This document shows, piece after piece, positions 22,137 to 34,100 of a stretch of DNA of 64,000 nucleotides. The notes below the pieces were generated by a model that searched no databases, was not told the DNA's origin, and worked only from the letters and a program-made list of their open reading frames with translations. Positions within the stretch are counted from its first letter, which is position 1. Each line of letters starts with the position of its first letter. A program made the translations under genes and the position numbers. Origin of the DNA: Numida meleagris (lineage: Eukaryota; Chordata; Aves; Galliformes; Numididae); the NCBI RefSeq assembly GCF_002078875.1, contig NC_034438.1:15379791-15443790 (forward strand), in the 5' to 3' direction.

Positions 22137-25100
22137 TAGGTAAAACTATTTTCTCCTTCACATTAGTGCCTTGCCTTATTCTTGGACACTATATTTGGTG
22201 ACATTTATACAGATTCAAGCAAAACTTGCTTACTGTTAGAAAACTGGAAAGTAAGAGGATCCGTCTTGTTCTCTGCTATGCATGCTCTACAAGATTAAAA
22301 GAAGAAAAATACAGTAGGCTTACAATTCGTTTCTGCTGGCTGCAGATACAACTCTACAAATGTTCACAAAGAACAGGTATGTAGAATTAGAAGGTGTTGT
22401 TTTTATACCACCTCCTTACAAAATTGAAAAGAACTTGAGAATACTTAAAGATCAGAAGAAGAATATTTTGAACCCTCCATGTCCTCTAGTTGTTTTGGAC
22501 ACCATATTAAGTGTAACGCTCAGTAAATGTCCTGTTACGTTGAAAAAGTGATATAAATATTTTTCAAATCATTTTTTGACATTATTCTAGGAGACAGCAC
22601 CAATTGTACAGGTGATTTGTAAGTTCACAAAAGTTAAGCTTAATTGAGTTCAATTAATTTATTGACTTTTATTATTCAATTTTTTTATTTGATTTATTTA
22701 TTTTGACTTTTATTTATTCAATTAATTTAATTGACTTCAATTTTCTAGGCCAGTGGGCTAAAAGTACGGTTGAATTTAAATGCTGTGATATAAATTACCA
22801 GTTGTTCAGTGGCAGTGAGTCCTGGTAGCGCATGTTAACTATGGAGAGTACATAAGAGTGAAATAACTGAGATGCAGAGAAAGTCCAAGGAGATGGAGGG
22901 CCCGTAATTCGGGTGAGCTCAGATTTCTGGGGATACCTGCTCAACATCTATACAAATGGTACCCAAGTTTGAGTTTATGGTATTCTGAACACATTTTTTA
23001 GAAGAAAAGAATACTAAGATTCTAATTTCCAACAGACAATTTTGGGGTCAGGTTTAACTCCATGCTCTGTAAGCTAAGGCTCGATGTTACTTCAAAGTCC
23101 CATTACATTTTTTACCAAGATTGAATAAAGAAGCTAGAAACTAATAAAGCATGGGAAAACTTTTGGCCAGAAGTAACAGATACAAAAGTAATCTTAAATT
23201 TTTCTTTTTGGTTGGTTACATTGGTACACTCCAGGTGTTGTCTGTCATAAAGCAGCATGGAGAGTAGATTAAGTTCAGGTTTCCTGAATTCTAGTCAGAA
23301 TTGGTACTTAACACAAACACACAGGTAAAGTAACTCATGTCAATATTTCAAACTGGAAGCCACAAGCAAGATGCTCATTTATATACCTAAATAAGTGTGG
23401 TCTGATTTCAGATGTTTAGTGAGATTGATTTAATGGATACCCAGTATCATCTGACATGAAGTTCAAAGGTTAGTTTTCATAGATAGCCCAATGTGAACAC
23501 TTTAAACTTGGCTAATTTTAGTGTTTCCACAAATAAAATAGATGGGATTGTATAAGCCACTATAGGTTTATTTTGGGAAAAAAAGAAAAAAAGAAGAAAA
23601 GGGATAATATAGAAGTAATAAGAATTTAGTTGTATATATCCTCTTATTTAACATGGAATATCATATTACATGCAATTTATATTTACCTGTAGAATTCTAG
23701 TTACTGGCATTATACATACTGTGATATTTAAGAATAATTTGCAGTTGGAAAATTACCTTTCTCTCATAAGGTTTTTGAGACTGATTCAAAGCATCCTGAA
23801 AATTTTTCACTTTTCACTGCTTTTGTGAAACAAAGAAAAGTTGTTTTCATATGCTATTCTTGGTAGCAATGCTAGGTATAGTAAGCAGAGATAAAGATGA
23901 AACAGAACAACGTGGGCTTATGTATCTTCACTGTACTTTTTACTGCAGTTGGTGTAGTACCTTGAACCCATAAATCTTGTATATGCTTCTTAAGATATTA
24001 ACTAATTCCTCTGTACAGAAATGTAAAAATTGCCCCCAGTGAACAACTGGAGACAGCTTTGCATCAACACATTTTTGTCAAGTAGTGTTTGGCTCATAAC
24101 ATGGTATCAGAGTGCCTATATATATTTTATTTTATTTTCTTCTGTTTCATGCAGCTACAGAAATTTTAACTGTCCAAATACAGTCCAATACTCTGTGACT
24201 TCTCAGATATTTATTTTGGTAATACTGTATGGAAATTGTTTATTTGAATTTATTATCATTTAACTTAAACATTTTTATATGTTCATTGGTTCGTTGCTCC
24301 TTGTCTATATCATTCACTGATAATTTATTTATAAGAAAAATACATTGCCATTTTTCCCTGTGGTATTTTGTTTGCTATCATACACAGTTTCTCTGTTTCC
24401 TCTCCTAATTCATTAATCCTAATCTCTTTGTCAGTAACACCTGGAATTACTCCACTGAATTTTAGGTTTCTAACTGAAATCTTTGATTTAGGACCAACCT
24501 CAATTGTTTCAAAGACAAAATTAAATTAAAAATTGCCAGTTTATGATTTTTGATGAATGATGTAAAATTTTTTATTATCTCTTTGCTGCATGGATTTTAT
24601 TTCATACTCTTTTATGCTTCCACTTGCTTTAGACTTAGTATCTACATTTTATCTATGCATTTTAGCTGTCTCTTTAAACACTTTGCAGTCAGCATACACT
24701 TATTCTAGAAAAATAATTTGTTCAGATTCCTTTTAATTAATTTTATTCCCAAATCTTGCTTGCTTTACTTATACAAGTATTCCTGCAGAAATCATTTGGA
24801 GTACTTGTATGACAAAAGCAAGCAGTTCTTGCCTTTATTTGGTAAAGCAACAGACTTAAACAAAGGCAGTACTGTACCTGCTATGGGCAGCCAGAAACAA
24901 TGACAAGCTCCTTGATAAGATTAGATGTAATTTTAAATGCAACTGGGACAAAGAATCCCTCCCACCAAGCCCAACTCCTAACTGTACAGTAATTCCACTG
25001 CAGCAAAGTAGTTGAAGAATTACTGACAAGAGCCAGACTGTCCAGTAAGCACCGCCTAACAGACATAGAAACATGATCCATGTCATTTTTAAGCTTGGCA

Positions 25101-28100
25101 GACATTTTGTATTTCTTTCAAAAAAGAAAAAAAATCTTTTAAACCAAGCACACATAATCCTTAGACATTCCTAGTTTTAGTGTTATGGTAAGACCTTAAA
25201 TTTGAAACATCCTTATATATACACACTGAAAATACTTCTGTAGCTGATTGCTTCAAAATAAACATATGTCCTGCATTGTCATGGTGTATGAGCAAATTGT
25301 TCTAACTTTGAAATAAAAAGGATCTTTCCAGTTTGAATGACCTTTCATTCATGAAATTTATGCCAGCAAACCTGACAGGTGAGACTGCAATGATGAAATG
25401 GCTGCAAGACTACATGCAGCACAGACTTCCCATCTGACTTAATAGTTGTTGTTTGAAGAAATACTTGAGTAATTATATCTTTAAAAACTGAGAGAAACTG
25501 CCAGTGTAATGTTTTCTTATGTCATTATTTGCAGTCCCAAGATAAGTGCTATGCAAAGCCATACACACTGAGATTCAGACATGATTTACTTCCCAGTATA
25601 ATTTTATTCTTTTTCTCACGTTTGCCCATTAAAACATACTATCTTATGTAAAGGTCAAATACATTTCAGTGGTAACCCTAAAGATAAAAATGTTTGTTAG
25701 AAGACAATTGGTCAGCTTGATGCAGAGTTCATTGAAGCCAGTGGAACTGTATCAATAGGGTTTGGATCAATTACAGAAGGAGGATAGCAGTGCTAGATTA
25801 TGGGCTTTAGACAGCATAGGCAGAGGTTCAGAATAACTGGCAATGATTAGCAGAATGGAACAGGGTGTTTTACAAAGTGTCACCAATTTCTTGCTCCACA
25901 ATCTAAGCCTTTTTTTTGTTAAAAAACAAAACAGCTAACTAAACATTCTTGCCCTCTTCCTTTAAAAAATGAGGGAGAACTGTCCATGGCAGATAGCCTG
26001 GGACAGGGGCTCTTGGTAGCCTGTGCAGTCAGGGGAACAAATCAGGACATGTTAAATGAACTAGTGTGGTTAACTGCCTCAGCACTGGCTAGCCGGAGGC
26101 ACTGTGGATGGAAACACCAGCTGCCATCCTCAGCTATATTCTGTGAGAGTGGTAGCTGTGTTCCCAGATGCAGAGAGCACAAGAGTTGATTTTACTGACT
26201 AAAAGTAAGGAAGGTCTTTATCATTATGTCAGTAGCAGTGGCTTTTTGATAGGAAAGATTTCCAAGCATTTCCTAACAATATTCAGTTCTTGGATTTATC
26301 TGGAAGTTTGTCATCCTTGACCAAGAGGAGTTTGTCCTTGGATGTCATATACTTTGTCCTGGACTTTGTGATCTGTGCTGTTCTGAGAAGCACAAGAGCC
26401 CTCCTAGATAGATGGTCTTGGCACGCATCTGTGACACATTTAACTCAGGCACAAATGTGTGATGTGATTCTCTGTTCTCTGTTAACCTGCACCTCACTTC
26501 TCCACCTGAGTAAAGGAGATAACACCAATCCTCCCCTATCACGGAGAGGTAGTGGTAGGATAAAAACCATTAGTGACTGCTAAGTGCTAAGACATAATCG
26601 CGATGAAGGCAATATAAGTGCCTCCACTGATAACAGGCCTAAAAAGTGTTCAGAGCAAAAATGACTGTTTCGGTTGTAACTAATTTTGTTGCTCTCTCTT
26701 TTATGAAATTAAGAACTTCCAATGAGTTTAGAATAGTGAAGTGTAAATCTGTTAGAAGAGAGATGAGTAAAAACTGTTAAGCAATATTGATTTCGTTAAT
26801 ACAGACTATAAAGAACTTCATTAAACTCAATGCTTTTATCCTGTACAAAAAGAGGAAGCTGAAAAACAAAGACACTCAGTGACATGACCAAGATCAGTGA
26901 ATAAGCTGCTAATGGAGTTGAAGCATGTTGACTGAAATACTGCCCAAATCTCTAATTTTTCTTTTTCATTTTAGGAAGATGTAGCAATTCCAGACAAGCA
27001 GTGACAAGACAGTTTCCTCACAGTGTTAACAGCAAATGAGTTTCTCAGTTTCATCATCTGAAACTCAGACTGTTTTCCTTCTAAGAACTGTTTCTCATAA
27101 GTTTTCAGTGTATGAAGCATAACCTAAAATCTGAAAGTAGTAGCAGAATTTGGTTGTATTGTTTTATTTTCCTTGATGTGGAAGATTTTTTGGTAGTGTA
27201 CAAGAGGAATTTGAGTCCTGGCTTTTCTACCTCTATTACTGTTCTGACACAGAAAAGCTGCTCTCCATACTCTGAAGTCTTCATTCTGGTGTCCACTTCC
27301 TCTTGTAATTGACATGTCTGCCATGGAACAGACCCCTGGCATCTGAACTGCAGCTAAATAGATGTGTTAAAAATATAGTTACTCAAAACTGAATAGTTAA
27401 TGTTCAGAGACTATCAGAAAGTTCTTGTAAACAGTTTTTAAGTAACAGGCTGCTCTACGTAAACAATCAAAAGCTCACTGGATAAAAATAACTGCTACAA
27501 ACCCATTCAGGGGTTCTGTGTAGGAGGCCAGAGCTCTTGTGGCATATGCAGGGGCCTAGCTCTCACAAAACAGTCATATCTGACAAGAGGAAAAACAAAA
27601 AACTGTACATAACATGGATGATCCTTCAGTAACTCCTGTAAATGGAATTGGTAGTATACACTGAATGGCTGAGGTTCTAAAACAACAGTATGGATGTGGT
27701 CTAGCTGCCTTAGTGACATCGGTTATAGTTACTCCAGCTTAACTGGCTACCAAAGTCAGGACTTTTCAGAGTGGCAGCCTAAAGTCAGATATTTAGTGTC
27801 TGTTTTCAGAAGAAGGGTGCTCAGCATGTGCTGATTTTTAGCGCATGCCTTTTTGTGGTAACAAAAACCAAAGGCATCTTAGACCATGAGTCACTCTGAA
27901 AGCATGAGCCTAGATCCCTTTTCCTCTGGAGATACATGAAATCTTATCTGAGATAAATGTATAATTTGCACACTGCCAATTTCAACTGCTGCAGTTACCA
28001 AGAGTTAAAATGGGGAGCAAAACTTGAAATGCCAATGGTTTAAAAAAGGTCCCTTTCTTCAACATAACTTGTTCTCCCATATCATCCTCCAACAGGGTTA

Positions 28101-29331
28101 TCAGGGAAACTTTCTGTGTTCAAAAGAGCTGTGTTTCACAGTTCAGCTAAAGTGGCCACAGCACAGTGTGAGATGACATGTCACTGTTTTTTTTTTTTTC
28201 CTTTAAATCTCCTTGGCCCAAGTTGAGCTGCTTGTTGTCAGGGGCGAATCCGACCCTGGCAAACTTGACTGCCAGGGATGTGTTAGTGAAGGGGACACTC
28301 CAGGCACCCCATGTGCCTGTTGAATGTTGAGAATGCTGAGAGTCTGCAGCACCAGGGCCTCCTCAGGCCTGAGCTGTGAGCGAAGGTTGTCTGTGCTGAG
28401 ATTGAATCCTGGTGCTGAAAGGGTGCACTTCAACCTTTCAGTTTGTACACAAGTTCCAATGTAAAGACATTATCTGGCAATTGGCCTTCTCAGGCCTAAT
28501 TTTCAATTCACAAGTAGGAGTTAGGTCATTGAGGATATCCTCACCATTAGAGTTATTCAGTTTGCATAAAGCCTCTACTTAGCACTTAAGGAAAGAGTGC
28601 TGATTTTCAAAGTGTTGATTTGATCCACAGCCACTGCTGTGTGAACTGCAAGGCAGAAGTGCTCTGTGGGCTAGAGAATTGCTCATGACCCATTGATTCA
28701 CAGAAAACAAGGCCCATCTGGAAACTGGTGGAAATGGAGGCAAAATCTGAAAACTTCATTAAACAGAGCTATGTTAACTTGCCTTGCAGCTACAGATTGT
28801 ATTCAGCCTTGCAGCACATGGAGTGCAGAAATCACCTTGCAATAATCACTGCAATAGCCAGTTACATAGGAGGGGCAAAAACACTCAAATGTAGACATAA
28901 ATTAAATGAAAGCAAGTTTGACGAATGAAAAGTATCAGATACATTTTGTCACATATCCATGTAAACTACAGTTACATGTGATATGCCAGTTGCTCCTTGC
29001 ACCTTAAGGGCTCTTTGTTGCTATTCAGAGAGCTGTAGTTGGCAAAAGTCATCAGTGAAAGCTGTTAGTGTTCTAAGAAAGTTTGCAATGAAGCTGAAGC
29101 TGAAAATATGCAAGCATTAAATTTATCTCACCTTGCTTGATCTATTTTAACGTCTCAACCTCATAAAAATGTAGGGAAATATACATTTTTCACCTCAAAT
29201 ATGTTTTTGTTTATGACAGTATTGAAATAAAAACAGGAGAAATGCTTGAATTTTCTTTGTGATCGGATTTGTGATTTTCAGGCTTGCTCAAACATAGAGG
29301 AGACGCAAACTGATCCAGAAGAATCACTGAT
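22137..29331. other. Long non-coding stretch, about 7.2 kb
   Basis: No genes or transposon families recognised. Local features are an AT-rich duplicated patch at 22641-22742 and a GC-richer island at about 28210-28435 with frames on the minus strand but no recognisable protein. Open frames of up to 99 codons (24856-25155 minus, 26290-26583 plus) look like chance. One or more unrecognised exons cannot be excluded. Confidence 0.5.
22641..22742. repeat. AT-rich patch with a 15-bp direct repeat and internal duplication
   Basis: TAATTGA(G/C)TTCAATT occurs at 22641-22655 and 22728-22742. Between them TTGACTTTTATT(A/T)ATTCAAT occurs twice. This is an imperfect tandem duplication inside low-complexity DNA. 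Confidence 0.75.
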
Positions 29332-30031
29332 CATAGAATCACAGAATGGTTTGGGTTGGAAGGGAATTTAGGATCATCTAGTTCCAACTCCCTGCAGGGG
29401 GGAGACACCAGCAGGGACACCCCCCTCTAGACCAGGTTGCACAAAGCCCCATCCAGCCTGGTCGTGAAAACCTCCAGGGAGGGGGCATCCACAGCGTCTC
29501 TGGGCAACCTGTTCCAGCGTCTCACCACTCTCACAGTAAAGAATTTCTTCCAACTATTTAATCTGAATCTACCCTCTTCCAATTTAAAGGCATTTCCTCT
29601 TGTCCTGTCCTTATAAAAAGTCCCTCTCCAGTTTTCCTGTAGGACCCCTTCAGGTACTGGAAGGCCGTTATAAGGTCCCCCTGGAGTCTTCTCTTCTCCA
29701 AGCTGAAGAGTCTCAACTCTCTCAGCATATCTCTGCAGGGGAGGTGCTCCAGCCCTCTGATTATCTTTATGGCCCTCCTCTGGACCTGCTCCAACAGCTC
29801 CATGTCCTTCTTGTGTTGGGGGGCCCAGATCTGGACACAGTACTCCAGGTGGTTCTCACGAGAGCAGAGTACAGGGGCTAGAATCACCTCCTTTGACCTG
29901 TTGGCTATGCTTCTTTTGATGTAACTAACACTGAAGGCTACAGTTGGGCTTCTGGGCTGCAAACACACATTGCCAGCTCTTGTTGATTCTTCCATCGATG
30001 GACACCCCCAAATCCTTCTCCTCAGGGCTGC
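29332..30031 (-). mobile_element. CR1 LINE 3' fragment, about 700 bp
   Basis: The plus strand begins CATAGAATCACAGAATGGTT and GGGTTGGAAGGGAATTTAGG, a CR1 3' end in reverse orientation. It then runs through 3' UTR and the C-terminal part of ORF2 and stops at CTTCTCCTCAGGGCTGCTC. It is 5'-truncated in the region after the reverse transcriptase core. Its 3' UTR is of the same general type as the plus-strand element ending at 41119. Confidence 0.93.
29558..29995 (-). pseudogene. CR1 ORF2 C-terminal remnant, 145 codons open
   Basis: The frame contains [20 protein letters not shown] and [19 protein letters not shown], the conserved C-terminal block of CR1 ORF2 (the domain after the reverse transcriptase). 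No catalytic residues are included. It stays open over 145 codons, one of the longest frames in the window, but its start is internal to a larger ancestral ORF. It has no promoter of its own that I can see. Confidence 0.85.
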
Positions 30032-33008
30032 TCATGAGCAACATCAGTGTGGGGAAAACAAACAAACAAACAACCAGTTCTAACACAGAAGGTTAGATTT
30101 TCAAATCAAAACACAAAAGCTGTGATTTTTTCCATGTTTTTATAAGTAAGAACAATTGTGTTTAGTTTCTTTAGCACAGATGTGGAAATCTTACTCTACT
30201 TTGTTCACTTGAGAATAGGAATTCCATTAGAAATCTCTAAGAACTCGTCAGACAACTATATGTAAGCAGAGTATGGTCTGCATGGTCATAATTAAGTCCT
30301 ATAACCTGGAGCAAGAGACCTGAGGGGCAGTGCTGATAACAGATGACAGTTTTCAATCTGAGATGTTGGCCCCATTTCCAATCATCTAGCATGTCCACAG
30401 AAAGTAACTATGTGGGATGTACTAATGATGCTACATTTTAATGCACTGCATTTAAGGATCGTGTTTCTAACACAGACAAAAATCAGTAAAACTCCACTTT
30501 AAATGATGCTACTATGGGTGAAGTAAGTTCTTCCATTAAAATACTAAATATGATTTTCTGCTTTTGAGACTTTAGAATTAATCCATTGTTCATCAGAGAT
30601 CCTCTAACTGTGTACCCAGGAACTTAAACCAACCCAATCAAAATGTGTAATCCTGCTGCCTCATAAACATAATTAAGCACTGAAATTATTTCATTTTTTC
30701 ACTATTATCTGAATCTATTTTAATATGTATATATTTACAGTCTACAGTAAATGCCAGGCCATTAATGTATTTTGCACATTCATTAACAGTAATGAAAATA
30801 ACAGAAATTTTTCACTCAAGAAGTCAAAAACTGAAAGCTCTGTGTAGGAGTTTATTTTTTCACTCTTTCCTTTTTTTCGGTAATCCAACTGCATGACTAG
30901 CTAAATAGCTACATTTCAGGCTAAGTGCAGACCAGATTCTGGTTAATCCTTTTGTTACTGGGATAGTCAAAAAGTTATTTAGAGGCTGCCAGTAAAATCA
31001 TAAAGCAATAACATGTAACAGAAAGTTCCATTCAGAGTTATATTCTGTTTTGTGAAATGATACAAGTTTTATTCCCAGCTAGTATCAGGAAGAAATTTTG
31101 CACTGACTTCTCCCTTCAACACTACCATCAGGGTGTCTCTATTTCTAGGGATGGGAGAGATGAAGACAGTATCCCATGCTGAGACATTTGACTCAGGCTA
31201 CTCTCTTGTTTCTGACAACTGTCTGACTTTCCTACTTTTACTTTTAGTAGGCAGAGATTGTGTGATCTGTGTTCATGCTTCCAGGTAAGGGATGCAGCAT
31301 AATCATTAGGAAGTTATACAGGTAAAGGAGTTGAACCTGACAGATGAAGAAGATTTTTTTAAAAGGTATTTGGTGGTCTTTGAGTAATGTTTGCACCTTG
31401 TACCTCATACTTAATTAAACTTTTTTGAATTAGAGTGTTTTCATTATATTTGGGCAAGCGATAACAACCACAGCAATGATAATAATAAAAATATTTTTTA
31501 GAGTGAGACTTGGGAATGAGTTCATTTCCATTTCAAAAGTACTTAGAGAAAACCAAAAAGCTTATGAGGATTTTTCAGAGTAAGTTTCTTCTGAAATTTT
31601 TCACAAATAAATTTGTTAAAATTTTATATGGTCATCATTGCAGTTTAGCAATTCCACAGGAATAATGAAATCAACTTACTTGTAGTGAAATGTATTCCAG
31701 AGGTTTGTAACTGCCACAGTAGGGTTACCTGCTTCTTCCTCTGAAGTGATTCTAGACCAGCAGTGAATCAACAGCTTTGATAAATTAACTGCCTTCTGCT
31801 GGATTTGTGTTTTGAATGCCATTCACTTCTTGATGCGCCATAATAAGTAATGCTTTCATCAGTGCTTATTTTACTTTTATAAATTCACAGAAAAATATAA
31901 TTATGAATATGCATATAATATCTGAGGTGTATTTAAAACAGCCAGAGACTCCAAGTGGATCTAGGATTAAAATCTGCTTTTAGCACCCAGTCCTAGGCAT
32001 AGGCCATAAGATCAATGATTGTAAAACTAATTGGATTTGTTGTTCTGTTTCTAGTGCTTGGGAATAAGATAGAGAATTAAACAGAAATGCTACCAGGAAA
32101 ACAATTCTTTGTTTTTCAGGCTGTCATCATTTCTAAAACCTTGAATAGAAGTTGACTTTAGATGCCATTTTTGTATCTGGCTGATTAGCAAAATCTTTTG
32201 ATACAAGACTTATTTGTCAGGTCGCAGATTCCCCACACTCCTTTTCACCTTTGAACTGTTATATCCTTCTTTGGTCACAAATATCCGAAAACACTGCTTC
32301 AGCATGAATCTTGTCACAGGAAGTTGGCATTTTCCTCTTCTTCATTTTTGCATCAAGCAATTTATTTTTAAATACCTGTCATGTTCAGCTTGTTACTGCT
32401 GCTCTACTTCACGAGAAAAAAAAATCACTAAGTCACTAGATGCTTGTAATTCATAAAGTGATATAGTAAGTGGTTTTGAGATTTCAGGAGGGCATAAGCT
32501 GCAGTGATTGGCTTCTGTTAAAAAAAAGTATTTGAAATTTCTTTTCTATGGAAATGCTTGCTAATGATGGTGTATATATATATTTACAGTACTAATAAAA
32601 TAAAGCTTTTGTGAATAAATAAATTCTACTTTCTTAATATGGCTGAATACAGAGTTTAACTCTGTGTGCTCATATTATAGAGCAAGAAAATGCGTTACAA
32701 ATTAATTTATAATTGTAGATGTTTCAGATTTTTCAATCACAATAGATCACACAAGCAATGCCTATGGCCTTATCCTAAATACTCTGAACAGAAACTTGAT
32801 TTTTAGCATGTGGATACTCCCTGTGATTCTCTTACTATGACGTAGGTAGTATGTGTGGGCAGAGTTAGCAGTCAGGAAAAGCATTCTAATTCTGATAAAC
32901 CAACTTTTTGCTGTGTTAGTGCTAGAATTTGTAAAGTTACAACTGGGCAGACATCACAACCATCAAGAAACCACATACAGAGACAATCTTGTTTCTAGTA
33001 CTAACGTC

Positions 33009-33050
33009 AGTCTATAATATCGTTAGTATAGTCTATAATATCGTTGGTAT
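33009..33050. repeat. 21-bp tandem duplication, two units
   Basis: Units starting AGTCTATAATATCGTT differ at one base (AGTAT versus GGTAT). Simple duplication in AT-rich DNA. Confidence 0.9.
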
Positions 33051-33599
33051 TTTTCTTCAGAGGCAAAAATGCCACTGCCATGTATTTCATCAATCATAAT
33101 TTTTTTAATGGCTATTTCCTGTCTGGAGCAACATATTGTAATTTTATCTTGTTTTGTATGATATTTTTTTGCGGGTATTATTTTTTTTTTCCAACAGCAG
33201 GTATTTTTGGATTTCTTTTTCTTTGGGTGAATGGGATTTCTTTATTTTTGACATACTAAATAGCAAGAAAACTATGAATAAGGAGGATTTCTGAATTTTG
33301 AGTGAAGTAGATCAACAAATCACCAGAAATAAAAATGCCAAGTTTGTAAAAAAATAAATAAATATTGTTCTGTATTCCAAAATGAAAAAAATAATATTTA
33401 CTTATTCATAAAGGCATAGTGCATAAACTAAAGAAAAATTCTTTGTGCAAAGATAAAAGTGCGAAAACAATATGTGTCTGTGAAAGGTCAACTGTTCAGA
33501 AACAACCACCATCTGTTAAGACAGCAGTGACTGGATAAAAGTTAGTCTAATGTTCAAGAAGATATTTATAATTTTACTTCATTATTTCTGTACTGCTTC

Positions 33600-34100
33600 T
33601 ATTGTTCTCAACATTTCACTGACATAACACACCGGCTGGTGAAGGGTTACTAAATCAGAGGACTTCAGAGACAGATTAGGGTTTCCCAGCGGCACATATC
33701 TCTAGCAGTAAGTGTGGAAGCCAACTCGGAAGAAACACGTTTGAAGTGGCAGAACTAATCATGCAGAAGCAATTTGCGATTTTCTCTCTCTCAGCCTAGA
33801 TAAAGCAGAGCATTATGACATTGGCTGCATGGAACAAGGTCAATTTACTGTGAAAAGGCAGCTATAGACTCCAACTTCAAATAAACTTTCATCCTGCATG
33901 ACAGAAAAGAGGATTTACTCTATTCCTTATACCACAGAATAGGTAAAAGCAAATGAGCAATTCAATTAGGTTGTGCTCATTTGCATCCTATTTACTTTCC
34001 CCACCACTAATACTTTGGTTGTTTTAGCTATTCATAATGTAATTATATCTCAAGGTATTTCTCTCAACGTAAAAAAGCAGAGCTGATCAATTGCGAATGG
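33600..34100. promoter_or_regulatory. Candidate conserved regulatory element with POU octamer and inverted repeat
   Basis: The block contains ATTTGCAT at 33979-33986 (the octamer bound by POU factors). It also has a perfect 11-bp inverted repeat, GCAAATGAGCA / TGCTCATTTGC at 33949-33959 and 33974-33984, around a 14-base spacer holding CAATTAGG (a homeodomain-like core). No transposon signature or open frame explains it. Calling it an enhancer is inference from motif clustering only; cross-species conservation would be the test. Confidence 0.25.
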
